Below, one piece after another: positions 27,001-35,176 of a stretch of DNA of 64,000 nucleotides. The stretch lies in assembly GCA_045504435.1 (NCBI GenBank), contig JBEULC010000001.1:372001-436000 (forward strand), written 5' to 3'. The stretch comes from JBEULC01 sp045504435. GTDB taxonomy: Bacteria; Pseudomonadota; Alphaproteobacteria; WRAU01; Hepatincolaceae. Under the pieces are notes generated by a model that was given only the letters and a program-made list of their open reading frames with translations, did not search any database and was not told the DNA's origin. Position numbers and translations under genes: made by a program. The first letter of the stretch is position 1. The number at the start of each line of letters is the position of its first letter.

Positions 27001-28038
27001 GTTAATCAATTAGGTATAAATTTATATGAAAGAAACAATGAGATTAATGTATTTGGAATACCTGAAACATTATTAGTGAAGCTAAATATTAAAATTGATA
27101 ATTTTAGCCACAAAGGTTTAAAGTTTAAAGATGCAACTTTAGAAGTTGATCTAACTCCTGGGGGCTTTGGAGTGAAAAATTTCCAAGCCCAAGGTGAAGA
27201 TGGAGGTTTTATTTTAGCTTCTTTAAATTTAGATACCAAGGTTACGCCTGCTTTTATTGGCCATATTAATTTAGAAAATATAGTAATGAAGCTAGAAAAA
27301 ACCCAAGATTTATTTTTTACCGATAAACATATCATTGGTAATGTGGTATTAAATGGGAGATTAAGATTTTCTAGCGAAAACTATAAGGAACCCTTTAAAA
27401 AAATTGATGGGGAAATTGCTTTTATTAAGCAAGAAAGGTTAAAGTTAAGCCGTTATGCTAACACCGATGGCTTATATATGACAATATCTGAAAAAAGTAA
27501 AGGTAAAGAAAAGACTTTCTTTATTAATGATCTGTATGGCAAAGCCAATATTATAAATAATAAGCTTGATTTTTATCCGGTAGCTTTATTGTATATTTTA
27601 AATGGTAAAGAATATAGAGGCACCTTTGAGGGATCTTATGATATGGGGGCCGATAATTTAAAAACCACAGGAGTCTTAGATAGTGTGGAAAATACCAATA
27701 ATAAAATTAATTTCAGCATTGACAGCAATATTACTAAACCTGTAATTAAGCAAACTTTTATTAAAGGCAAGCTTAAGCCTAAGGTAATGCTACAGGTGCC
27801 TGTGATTGAAGAAAATGATAAAACTACCTATGGAGTTTCAAATAATCTTAACGATACTCAAGATAAAGGTAATTTTAATAATGCTTATAACCTAAATATT
27901 AAAGCCGAACAAAAACAATTAATGGAGGAGATTTTTTCCGAAGCTCTTAAAAGGGGAGGAGAAAGTTCTGAAAATAACGCAGATCCCTATAGTTTTAAGA
28001 ATTATCAGGAAAATAATCAGGTAAAAGTAGTAGAATAA
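24010..28038 (+). CDS. AsmA family protein with long cytoplasmic N-terminal region
   Basis: AsmA-like proteins are inner-membrane-anchored, beta-rich periplasmic proteins linked to lipid transport and outer-membrane assembly. One membrane helix (ILIGIIIILFLSGAIFS, about residues 388-406) is followed by the AsmA start pattern: a short helical stretch with SGYRANINGAVKINFIPSLAMALNNVNF. The rest (to 1342) is repetitive beta-strand sequence with a late AsmA-like block (LKFKDATLEVDLTPGGFGVKNF). Unusually, about 385 residues precede the membrane helix. They are polar, low complexity and Lys/Asn/Ser-rich, and would lie in the cytoplasm. AAGGA sits before the ATG. A terminator-like hairpin lies just upstream. 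Membership is likely; the exact AsmA subtype is not clear. Confidence 0.82.
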   Translation: MALEFIKNLFGKKQSHQKEYDKNYKAYQSALVKPKSSKINNQEVSNEVLPKSQPINAKVIESNPIKSNIVKPAITSSDQTKIFLPFHPHANLQNVDSGQYLEEETLIKIIPIFVLKEQDNKADFSQNKQFVANASINSASVSSESIQFTTHFITFPPDFVNLSEISLESMGNPSQDLKSKSYTKATFTAADVDYQSKILPPILDVIAKDKEYDSPTDFFNPSEVEGCVVNLNLASNIQKDQLIQIEEFTSKVETPQIENNINIQITPFTANENADPSINKAEKTKANKQKLNPFSKKERLKQKNQLKSQNLKLLNSQANAQYEQKIDKILHSIGQLFGPFKDIIIKTMPFTKSPLAGLDKLSRGIGKIIKVIVVRFPTFMQVLRSIYFKILIGIIIILFLSGAIFSRFINSPTYIQTLEKSIYQTSGYRANINGAVKINFIPSLAMALNNVNFYIDDSIGVLNKNKKDDNFKISKFETERLLITFKFLPLLWGKLEVKSAHLNQAVIDVKILGNANQPVNKNYQNIIYLVEKSISNQENYRAFSDDSSVSLGEGRAKSLEDYTLKVPAVLSLQTELNDKAQDLQYENQAALALMNLTRNESFTYKLFSTITKNLKFNFQDLKSLKISRGKVNIVNAREQKILIIDNVSSQLQAKFGDKFVSEGNFRLMDVPAIYKLEVIYNQKTTDFNFALSLNNDLNQGIIAKGQKNNDNSSITGDLAADYRSAALFIDKFLTPLSLKASDDYSFHSSFLVRDNSLLLNKINLKINDTKYSGKLFWDFSTQNNSLDLDLTIQTPNIDNYFKGINKQPNNVQAKSTSFISFVNYLDIWKTGRINNFRLKNFRANLNIQDTTLNNKKINRIDISFLVNNYNIVYIDKLMVKTPLSDLIFRGKIDLSAKTATLTANTSGTIADTGELIGFNSNAVNFLTLIGKKKNNYDLKAKISFDTNRAIVNSSKGYIGERNIDNSYGIFLQRTNNSDLIITSHFAAMNLGEISDLYVNQLGINLYERNNEINVFGIPETLLVKLNIKIDNFSHKGLKFKDATLEVDLTPGGFGVKNFQAQGEDGGFILASLNLDTKVTPAFIGHINLENIVMKLEKTQDLFFTDKHIIGNVVLNGRLRFSSENYKEPFKKIDGEIAFIKQERLKLSRYANTDGLYMTISEKSKGKEKTFFINDLYGKANIINNKLDFYPVALLYILNGKEYRGTFEGSYDMGADNLKTTGVLDSVENTNNKINFSIDSNITKPVIKQTFIKGKLKPKVMLQVPVIEENDKTTYGVSNNLNDTQDKGNFNNAYNLNIKAEQKQLMEEIFSEALKRGGESSENNADPYSFKNYQENNQVKVVE

Positions 28039-28138
28039 TGAACTATAGCATAAGACAATTTATTAGCAATTTAATCTAATTAATTACCTCATTTAGGGTT
28101 TACTCATCTAGTTTTAATTTACTTTAATTAGCAGATGC

Positions 28139-28711
28139 TTAGCTTTTAGGAAAATTAATTATATTATTATCATCTAAATTTTGCGATTTTTTAGATTGTT
28201 TAGAATCTTTTTTAGAAATTTTTTTAAGGTTTTGTGAGGCTGTAGTTAGCTCTGTTTGATCCTTTTTTCCCTTTAAATACTTAGCATTTTTTAAAGCTTT
28301 TTCTAAATTTTGATAATCTTCATGAGAAGTAGCAATCTTATCCCCAGGCTCTGCATAAATGCCCCCAAGTTTTAGATGAAAGCCTATAGATTGATCAGTA
28401 AATTCTTGAATACTATCCCAAGGTATAAAAAGCTCTTCGGCCACATTATCAAAATATAAGACTATAGAAAAACCATTTTTGCTAGTTTTTATGTAATCAA
28501 ATTGATTTTGTAAAACGATAGTCATTAAAACAGGATATTTTTTCAATAAATGTTTAGGTAACTTAACCTTGGGGGCCTGGGTGGTAAAATTAATATAGAA
28601 ATTATGTGAATGGGATAAGCCGTATACTTCTACTGTTTTAATAGTATTTTTTACGACAGAAAGAAAGGCGTCTTTTAACCATTGGTGAAAATCAAAGGGA
28701 TCTTTATTCAT
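28139..28711 (-). CDS. sspB: SspB-type ClpXP adaptor
   Basis: SspB carries ssrA-tagged proteins to the ClpXP protease. The 190-residue protein fits the alphaproteobacterial SspB group: HNFYINFTTQAPKVKLPKHLL, MTIVLQNQFDYI and FSIVLYFDNVAEELFIPWDSI, ending in a Lys/Ser-rich tail expected to be flexible. The tail would hold the ClpX-binding part, but I cannot identify a clear motif. The gene is just downstream of the tmRNA gene on the same strand. That puts the tag-encoding RNA and the tag-binding adaptor side by side. This conserved pair helps confirm both calls. Confidence 0.9.
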   Translation of the reverse strand: MNKDPFDFHQWLKDAFLSVVKNTIKTVEVYGLSHSHNFYINFTTQAPKVKLPKHLLKKYPVLMTIVLQNQFDYIKTSKNGFSIVLYFDNVAEELFIPWDSIQEFTDQSIGFHLKLGGIYAEPGDKIATSHEDYQNLEKALKNAKYLKGKKDQTELTTASQNLKKISKKDSKQSKKSQNLDDNNIINFPKS

Positions 28712-28849
28712 GTATATGTGATCTAATATTTAATTGTCAATATATTATAAGTTTTTTATAGATATTTTAATTTATTAAAAAATATTCTCTTATTATTAAA
28801 ATAATATTTTTAATTTAATTTTGGTAATTTTAGGAATAATAAAGAAAGT

Positions 28850-29080
28850 AGAGAGTTTCTGTTGCTAGGTACTCTCCAAACCCCTCTGCTTTATCGCAAT
28901 TAAGCGGCTAAAGCAACCATACGATTGTCGTTGGCATTTATAAAATTTAACCCGATAACGGTGGAATCATACCGTAGAAAGCTTTATTTTTTCTAATTTG
29001 TCGAATCTGTTTCATCCCCATAAGGTAATTGCTATATAAATGGTGGAGATGCCGGGTTCTGCCCCCCGGGTCCAAAATAG
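28850..29080 (-). ncRNA. ssrA: tmRNA, two-piece circularly permuted form
   Basis: On the minus strand an acceptor piece comes first. It holds GGACCCGGGG...ACCCGG, a T-arm-like hairpin, followed by CATCTCC, discriminator A and CCA (29041-29043). After a 20-base spacer the coding piece starts GGGGATGAAACAG (29019), whose first seven bases pair with CATCTCC, giving the split tRNA-like acceptor stem. The tag frame is at 28935-28900 and reads ANDNRMVALAA then TAA. A GAGAGT/ACTCTC stem at 28851-28876 closes the coding piece. This permuted order is the known alphaproteobacterial form. tmRNA rescues stalled ribosomes and marks proteins for ClpXP. The exact outer ends are approximate. Confidence 0.93.
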
Positions 29081-29138
29081 TGATTATATAAAGGTTTATC
29101 CTAATAGTATCTGATTCTAAGAAACAAGATACAAATTT

Positions 29139-29167
29139 ATTATAACATTTAGTTGTAATTTTGTCAC
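29139..29167 (-). promoter_or_regulatory. Sigma-70 type promoter of the tmRNA gene
   Basis: On the minus strand GTGACA (29167-29162, five of six consensus bases) and TATAAT (29144-29139, exact) are separated by the optimal 17 bases. Transcription would start near 29131, about 50 bases before the acceptor piece. That leaves a leader to be removed during processing, and the leader contains a GTATCT/AGATAC hairpin. This is one of the clearest promoters in the window. Confidence 0.75.
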
Positions 29168-29246
29168 AATTATTTTAATTGCTAAAAAGTAACTTTTTAA
29201 TAGTATATTTATTAGAAAGAAAACAATAAATTTAGAGATAAAGTTT

Positions 29247-30326
29247 ATGGAGCAAAAAAACAACCCAAGCAATGGCTTAGTAGCCCCCAATGGAACAGAT
29301 AAAAGACAAAACGATAAAAATCAAACTATCAATCAAACCAATCAAGAGCAAAGTACTCAAAGCCCACAAGATAAATATTATACCTCCAGAAGCACTAATT
29401 CTATGTTAGAAGAAATGTTGTTTAAAGAACAACCAGTTTTAGATAAAGGTTTTATACGTCTAGTAGATTATATGGGAGGAGATGAGGCTATTGTACAAGC
29501 AGCTAGAGTTTCTTATGGCAAAGGCACTAAAACATTAAATGATGATCGCGCTTTAATTAGATACTTACTTAAGCATAAGCACACCACTCCTTTTGAAATG
29601 TGTGAAATTAAGTTCCATATTAAAACTCCCTTATTTATTGCAAGACAATGGTTACGCCATCGTACTGCTAGCGTCAATGAATATTCAGCGCGTTATTCTA
29701 TTATGGAAGAAGATTACTATATTCCAAATCTTGAGCAAATTAAAACTCAATCAGTTTCTAATAAGCAAGGAAGAGGAGAAGAATTTTCTTCTGAAAAGGC
29801 AAACGTAATAAGAAAAGAGCTACAAACAATCTCTAAAGAAGCTTTTGGCTATTATTATAATTTTTTAGAAGAAAATGGCGAGATTAATAACTCTAAAGGT
29901 GCTACTAATAGCCAGAACAACTTATTACAACAAGGTACTTCCGCCCCCGAGATTAATAGTATTCCTTCTAAACCTATATTAGCTAAAGAAATTGCTAGAA
30001 TTATTTTACCTGTAAATGTGTATACTCAATTTTATTGGAAAATTAATCTGCATAATTTGTTACATTTTCTTAAACTTAGAGCCGATTATCATGCTCAATA
30101 TGAGATTAGGGAATATGCTATAAAGATTTTAGAGGTAGTTAAACTTTGGGTACCAGTAACTTATCAGGCTTTTTTAGATTATTCCTTAAATGCAAAGTTA
30201 TTCTCCCAGCAAGAAGTAGCTTTAATTAAACATCTAATTGAAGGCAAAGAGATAAAAATGGAAGATTCTGGGTTAAGCAAAAGAGAATGGGCGGAGTTTA
30301 ATCATAACTTTAAAGGCAAAGATTAA
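29247..30326 (+). CDS. thyX: Flavin-dependent thymidylate synthase ThyX
   Basis: ThyX methylates dUMP to dTMP using FAD and methylenetetrahydrofolate. The family signature RHRTASVNEYSARYS is complete, preceded by TTPFEMCEIKFHIKTPLFIARQW. Later come the catalytic-domain blocks AKEIARIILPVNVYTQFYW and LRADYHAQYEIR. At 359 residues it is longer than usual. The first 55 residues are Asn/Gln-rich, and about 30 more low-complexity residues (EINNSKGATNSQNNLLQQG) are inserted before the AKEIAR block. The true start could be a later ATG at 29403 that removes most of the polar extension; neither start has a clear ribosome binding site. It acts with Dut, the upstream step. Confidence 0.95.
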   Translation: MEQKNNPSNGLVAPNGTDKRQNDKNQTINQTNQEQSTQSPQDKYYTSRSTNSMLEEMLFKEQPVLDKGFIRLVDYMGGDEAIVQAARVSYGKGTKTLNDDRALIRYLLKHKHTTPFEMCEIKFHIKTPLFIARQWLRHRTASVNEYSARYSIMEEDYYIPNLEQIKTQSVSNKQGRGEEFSSEKANVIRKELQTISKEAFGYYYNFLEENGEINNSKGATNSQNNLLQQGTSAPEINSIPSKPILAKEIARIILPVNVYTQFYWKINLHNLLHFLKLRADYHAQYEIREYAIKILEVVKLWVPVTYQAFLDYSLNAKLFSQQEVALIKHLIEGKEIKMEDSGLSKREWAEFNHNFKGKD

Positions 30327-30349
30327 ATAAGCCGCATATCTATAGCACC

Positions 30350-31360
30350 TTAAGTTTGATATTTAATAATATTTAGCACAAAGTTTTTAACTAAAAGAGA
30401 GGCAATATTAGGACTTAATTTAGCTTCAATTTCTAAATACATTAAATCATTAGCTAGAAGATTAAGAGATTCAATACTCCAAATATTTAGACTTTGTTTA
30501 AATAAATCTAAATATAAAAAGAAAATAGGAGGTTTGATTTCTCTTAGCACGATATCTACATTTTGTTGCTGTATGGCCAATTTTACAAATTGCATTTTTT
30601 GGGTATGGTTGCTTAAACTTCTAATCACCATAATGGGGTTAAATTGTTCAAGCAGATTCTCTAGATATCCCATATATATTTCTAAATTAAAGATAAAGAT
30701 ATTAAATATTACCTTATCTATGATAGTTAAAGAGTTGTCTCCAATAATATCTTCAATATCTTTTAAAGCAATATACTTTTCAGTATATTTATATAATATT
30801 AATTTATCAATTTCATTAATGGTGATTAACCTATCATTACCTAGATATATCATTAATAAATTAAGTGCATCTGGTTCAATAGTAAATTTCTCCTGCTTAA
30901 TTTTAGCTAAAATCACTTGCCTTAAGATAATAGTGGTATCTTGGTAACAAGGTAAGGCGGCGCAGCTATCTGATTGTTCTGCCAATTTGCGTAAAGTAGA
31001 GCTAGGACCTAAATCTTCTCCTTGGATTATAATTACTGAGGTTTCATCATTATAAGTTAAATAATCTTTTAATAATTTACTTAAAACCTCACTTCCTTCT
31101 TTAATAATTATTATTTTATAATTATGACCAAAAAGTGATAAATTATCAGCTTCTTCTTGTAAACGATTATAACTAGCTTTAAGATCTTCCTCAAAGAGAT
31201 TAATAATTTCTGCCTGGGGATATTGATTTAAATAATAACCTTTAATATTTGCAACAGATTGGGAAATTAACCCCTGATTAGGCCCATAAAATAATATAAT
31301 TTTGATCTGAGCAGGAGGTTTACTAATAAAATCAGAGATTTTATGTGGGGGAATTTTCAT
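30350..31360 (-). CDS. holA: DNA polymerase III delta subunit
   Basis: HolA is the clamp-loader subunit that opens the DnaN ring. The 336-residue protein has the delta start IKIILFYGPNQGLISQSVANI, then an AAA+-like fold without a functional Walker A, EDLGPSSTLRKLAEQ, and a middle domain with LGNDRLITINEIDKLILY. Length is normal. It is the last gene of the leuS-lptE-holA block; its start overlaps the end of lptE by 20 bases, so the genes are co-transcribed. This order is conserved in many Proteobacteria. Confidence 0.92.
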   Translation of the reverse strand: MKIPPHKISDFISKPPAQIKIILFYGPNQGLISQSVANIKGYYLNQYPQAEIINLFEEDLKASYNRLQEEADNLSLFGHNYKIIIIKEGSEVLSKLLKDYLTYNDETSVIIIQGEDLGPSSTLRKLAEQSDSCAALPCYQDTTIILRQVILAKIKQEKFTIEPDALNLLMIYLGNDRLITINEIDKLILYKYTEKYIALKDIEDIIGDNSLTIIDKVIFNIFIFNLEIYMGYLENLLEQFNPIMVIRSLSNHTQKMQFVKLAIQQQNVDIVLREIKPPIFFLYLDLFKQSLNIWSIESLNLLANDLMYLEIEAKLSPNIASLLVKNFVLNIIKYQT

Positions 31361-31862
31361 TTCTAAATTTTTTAATAAAACTATAAACTTTTAGAGAAAT
31401 ATCGCGGCTAATCAAAATAGTTAGATTTTCAATGGTTTTGGTTTCGTTATTTTCAGTGGCATAAGAAGAGGGTTCCACATTATAAGTGCCAATGAACTGA
31501 TTATTTATACTCAACAAATTTTTCTTAGTGGCTTTATCTATGAGTTGCCATTGGATACTTATCCTTACTCTACCTTTTGTGCCAAATCCTCCTAAACTAG
31601 TTAAATATAATTCTTTGGTTATAATTGGATTAATCTTTAAGATGTAAGCAGTATCTTGATAATTGGTGTTAGGAAAATAAGCTAATATATGATTTCTAAT
31701 GATTATACCACTTAGCTCAGGAATATCGCTAACATAAATATTGTTACTTATATTCTTTTCCATATATAAGTTAGTACAACCAGAAATCAAGCTAAGGAGT
31801 AAAATTAAAAAGCCTAATTTTTTTAATTTACAATAAGATGTTAATGATCTTATTAGGAACAT
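31341..31862 (-). CDS. lptE: LPS-assembly lipoprotein LptE
   Basis: LptE is the outer-membrane lipoprotein that plugs the LptD channel for lipopolysaccharide insertion. A signal peptide (LGFLILLLSLISGC) ends in a lipobox with the lipidated Cys near residue 29. The body has the family pattern of a short helix-strand fold (TKELYLTSLGGFGTKGRVRISIQWQLID). At 173 residues it is normal. The ATG at 31862 overlaps the leuS end by 35 bases, and the gene overlaps holA at its end. Sequence is weakly conserved in this family, so much of the call rests on the lipobox and the leuS-lptE-holA order. Confidence 0.82.
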   Translation of the reverse strand: MFLIRSLTSYCKLKKLGFLILLLSLISGCTNLYMEKNISNNIYVSDIPELSGIIIRNHILAYFPNTNYQDTAYILKINPIITKELYLTSLGGFGTKGRVRISIQWQLIDKATKKNLLSINNQFIGTYNVEPSSYATENNETKTIENLTILISRDISLKVYSFIKKFRNENSPT

Positions 31863-34515
31863 AAATTACCTTCTTAATTTCACTATTTTCCAAGTGTTTA
31901 TTCATTGTCATGTTAATTTTTATTTGTTTTAACAAATCTTCCTCTAAAATGTCTTTGTCCACAACTAAAGTACCTTTGGTTTTACCACCAATTTGAATAG
32001 CAATGGTAACCTTATCATCTTTAAGGTAAGACTCATTAATTAAAGGAAAAGATACATTAACTAATAAGGTACTATGCCCTAAAAGTTGCCATAGCTCTTC
32101 ACAAATGTGAGGAATAAAAGGATTTAAAAGCTTAATTAAGGTTTCTCCTGCATAGCGTAACAAAGAAGAAGGCAAATGTTTGTTTTTCTCAATTAAATTG
32201 AATAATTCACGATTTAACGCTATGGTTTTATTAAAATGAAAAGCAATAATATTTTTTTCTATTTCTACTATTAATTTTTGGATATTAGAATAAAAAGCTT
32301 TTTCTTCATTATTAAAATCAGAAGTATCTAAACTTTTTTCCTTATAGGGAGTTTTAGCATTTTCAGCAATAATTTTATGAGGCAATGAGTTTTCTTGGAT
32401 AAAAATAATTAACTTCCAAAGTTTATTAATAAACTTATATATTCCTTCTACTCCTTCTTCTGTCCACTCTAATTCTTTTTCAGGAGGATTATCTGAAAGT
32501 ACGAACATTCTAGCAGTATCTGCGCCATAAAGATTACAAATTTCATCAGGATCTACTGTATTTCTTTTGGATTTACTCATTTTTTCACTTCTACCAATAA
32601 TCACCTTTTCTTTGGTAGTAGATAAAATAGGATTGTTGTTTTCATCAAAACTAACCTCAAAGGGGTAAAGCCACTTGCCGCCTTGGGATTTATAAGTTTT
32701 ATGGCAAATCATCCCTTGGGTCATTAAAGCTTTAAAAGGTTCTTTAAAAGCAGGAATAAGCTTAATTTCAGCCATTATCTTAATGAAGAATCTCGCATAA
32801 AGTAAATGCATAACCGCGTGTTCAATTCCACCAATATATTGATCAACTGGCAGCCAATAATTTAAAGTGGTGGGATCAAAGGCGTTTGTAGAAGGTAAGG
32901 TAGCAAATCTTAAAAAATACCACGATGACTCCACAAAGGTATCAAAGGTATCAGTTTCTCTGGTAGCTTTACCTAAGCATTGGGGGCATTTAGTATGCTT
33001 CCAAGTAGGATGGTAGAACAAAGGGTTACCTGGCTTATCAAAATTTACATCATAAGGTAGTTCAATGGGCAAATTTTCAATTTTTTCTGGCACTACTCCA
33101 CATTGATCACAATACACAATAGGAATTGGACACCCCCAGTATCTTTGTCTGGATATGCCCCAATCTTTTAATCTAAAATTGATTGCACTATAACCTAATT
33201 TATGATTTTGTAAATAATCAATTGCCGCTGCTTTAGCCTCAACAATTCCTAAGCCATTTAAAAAATCTGAGTTAACTAGAATTTTGCGTTCTGGGGAAGC
33301 GGTATCAATTGCTTCTTCATCGTCTATATTGTATTCAAAAGCCTTATCGCTAACATTAAATAAATTTTCAAAGTATGGCTTAATTACAGTTATAATAGGC
33401 AGCTTATATTTTTTGGCAAACTCAAAATCTCTATTATCATGGGCTGGACAACCAAAAATAGCCGAAGTACCATAATCTAAAACATAGTTGGCAATAAAAA
33501 CTGGAATTTTATTGTTATTAATAGGATTAACTACTTCTAACCCAGTTGAAATTCCTAATTTTTCTTCTTTGGTAATATTTTCTTCTATTGTACCTAATTG
33601 CTGGCATTTTTTAATAAAATCTGCAAGAAGGGGATTATTTTTAGCTAGCTCCAAAGATAAGGGATGCTGAATAGAAAGCGCGATAAAACTTGCACCAAAT
33701 AAAGTTTCAGGACGAGTGGTAAATATTTCAATACTTGTGAAAACTTTAACTTCATTTTCTTGATCAAGGTTATTAGTGAAAGCTGGCTTATTTAGTAGAA
33801 AATTAACCTTGGCCCCAGGGGATTTACCAATCCACTTTAATTGCATTTGTTTTACTTTGCTAGGCCAATTCGGCAAAAGTTCTAAATCTTTTAGTAGATC
33901 ATCAGCAAAATTAGTGATCTTTAAAAACCACTGATTTAATTTTTTTTGCTCAATATCCGCTCCTGATCTCCAGCCTTTGCCATCAATTACTTGCTCATTA
34001 GCTAATACCGTATTTTCTACAGGATCCCAATTAACCCAAGATTCTTTCTTATAAGCTAAATTATTTTTAAACAGCTGAATAAAAATTTCTTGACCATGTT
34101 TGTAATAAGAAGAATCACACGTTACTAACTCTTTATCCCAATCAATGGATAATCCAATCCTTTTAAACTGCTTTTTCATCTCGTTAATATTTTGATAAGT
34201 CCAATCATGGGGATGATTACCTTTTTCCCGGGCAGCATTTTCTGCAGGTAAACCAAAGGCATCCCAACCCATAGGATGTAAAACATTAAACCCTTTAGAT
34301 TTTTTGTAGCGTGCAATAATATCTCCAATAGCATAATTACGCACATGACCCATATGAATCTTGCCAGAAGGATAAGGAAACATTTCTAAAACATAATATT
34401 TAGGTAAAGTAGCATTTAAAGCTTGATCAATATCTAAGCTTTTAAATGATTTATTATCTTCCCAAATTTGTTGCCATTTGCTTTCAATATGTTTAAAGGA
34501 ATAACTTTTGTCCAT
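31828..34515 (-). CDS. leuS: Leucyl-tRNA synthetase
   Basis: LeuS charges tRNA-Leu. The 895-residue class I enzyme has the HIGH-type motif in FPYPSGKIHMGHVRN near residue 45-60, the editing domain with TTRPETLFGASF and GYGTSAIFGCPAHD-like YGTSAIFGCPAHDNRD, the zinc-binding-type region with CDQCG and CPQC, the RYWGCPIP block, and KMSKS (EKMSKSKRNTVDP) near residue 648. Length is a little above the usual 860-880, with small polar insertions. It is followed by lptE and holA, overlapping, and preceded by a DUF3576 gene, an order typical of Alphaproteobacteria. Confidence 0.97.
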   Translation of the reverse strand: MDKSYSFKHIESKWQQIWEDNKSFKSLDIDQALNATLPKYYVLEMFPYPSGKIHMGHVRNYAIGDIIARYKKSKGFNVLHPMGWDAFGLPAENAAREKGNHPHDWTYQNINEMKKQFKRIGLSIDWDKELVTCDSSYYKHGQEIFIQLFKNNLAYKKESWVNWDPVENTVLANEQVIDGKGWRSGADIEQKKLNQWFLKITNFADDLLKDLELLPNWPSKVKQMQLKWIGKSPGAKVNFLLNKPAFTNNLDQENEVKVFTSIEIFTTRPETLFGASFIALSIQHPLSLELAKNNPLLADFIKKCQQLGTIEENITKEEKLGISTGLEVVNPINNNKIPVFIANYVLDYGTSAIFGCPAHDNRDFEFAKKYKLPIITVIKPYFENLFNVSDKAFEYNIDDEEAIDTASPERKILVNSDFLNGLGIVEAKAAAIDYLQNHKLGYSAINFRLKDWGISRQRYWGCPIPIVYCDQCGVVPEKIENLPIELPYDVNFDKPGNPLFYHPTWKHTKCPQCLGKATRETDTFDTFVESSWYFLRFATLPSTNAFDPTTLNYWLPVDQYIGGIEHAVMHLLYARFFIKIMAEIKLIPAFKEPFKALMTQGMICHKTYKSQGGKWLYPFEVSFDENNNPILSTTKEKVIIGRSEKMSKSKRNTVDPDEICNLYGADTARMFVLSDNPPEKELEWTEEGVEGIYKFINKLWKLIIFIQENSLPHKIIAENAKTPYKEKSLDTSDFNNEEKAFYSNIQKLIVEIEKNIIAFHFNKTIALNRELFNLIEKNKHLPSSLLRYAGETLIKLLNPFIPHICEELWQLLGHSTLLVNVSFPLINESYLKDDKVTIAIQIGGKTKGTLVVDKDILEEDLLKQIKINMTMNKHLENSEIKKVIYVPNKIINILL

Positions 34516-34601
34516 TATTTAAATCTAGGTGGTATATTTAATATGAATTAATTAAGAAGATAAACCTTTTAAGGGGACTAATCATTAGATTTTATATATA
34601 G

Positions 34602-35015
34602 TTATTTAAGGCTATCTTGAATTCTAAGTTGTCTGGCAGTATTTAAAATGTTGTCTTGAATTTGCTGTGCCATTATATTGTTTGCAGGAACATCAACCCA
34701 AGAGCTACCGTTTTTTTTCTGTTTAAACAATTTTACTTGGATAGTTTGAGAGGTTAATAATTCCTCAAGGATATAAATATCGATTTTATAGCGCTCTGAA
34801 TCATTAATGCTATACCAGTCAGTTAGGATCACGCCTGCAAAAGGATCAGCAGCCACAAGAGGCATAAAATTAATGTTCTGTAAAGATGCATGCCAGGCAA
34901 AACGATTAACTCCTATTTTTAAAGGAATATTGCTAGTAGCGCTAAAAAGATTTTTTAAAGGCACGAAATTAATAAGAAGAGCGATCATACAGGAAAATAT
35001 AATTTTTTTTGTCAT
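34602..35015 (-). CDS. DUF3576 domain protein, exported
   Basis: The 137-residue protein starts with a signal peptide (IFSCMIALLINFVPLKNLFSA). The DUF3576 core GVNRFAWHASLQNINFMPL, ADPFAGVILTDWYS and QDNILNTARQLRIQ is complete. Relatives usually carry a lipobox Cys at the cleavage point. Here the signal ends FSATSN without Cys, so this copy is predicted to be soluble or cleaved by signal peptidase I. It lies 86 bases upstream of leuS, the place it occupies in many Alphaproteobacteria. Its biochemical function is unknown; an envelope role is assumed from the signal and neighbours. Confidence 0.88.
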   Translation of the reverse strand: MTKKIIFSCMIALLINFVPLKNLFSATSNIPLKIGVNRFAWHASLQNINFMPLVAADPFAGVILTDWYSINDSERYKIDIYILEELLTSQTIQVKLFKQKKNGSSWVDVPANNIMAQQIQDNILNTARQLRIQDSLK

Positions 35016-35176
35016 TTTTATTTACTTGTGTTTAAAAAACATTAATAATTAACTTCTATAAGACTATACTCTTAATTAGTAGCTTTTTTTTTAAAAAAAT
35101 ACAATTATATTTACCAAAATATAAATATAAAATACAATTAACTAATTAAATTTCTAAAATTGGCGCGAAATAGATT

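Noticed and set aside
27006..27335. 109-codon minus-strand frame inside the AsmA-like gene
   Set aside because: It lies wholly within a well-supported gene on the other strand and has no recognisable domain or start site.
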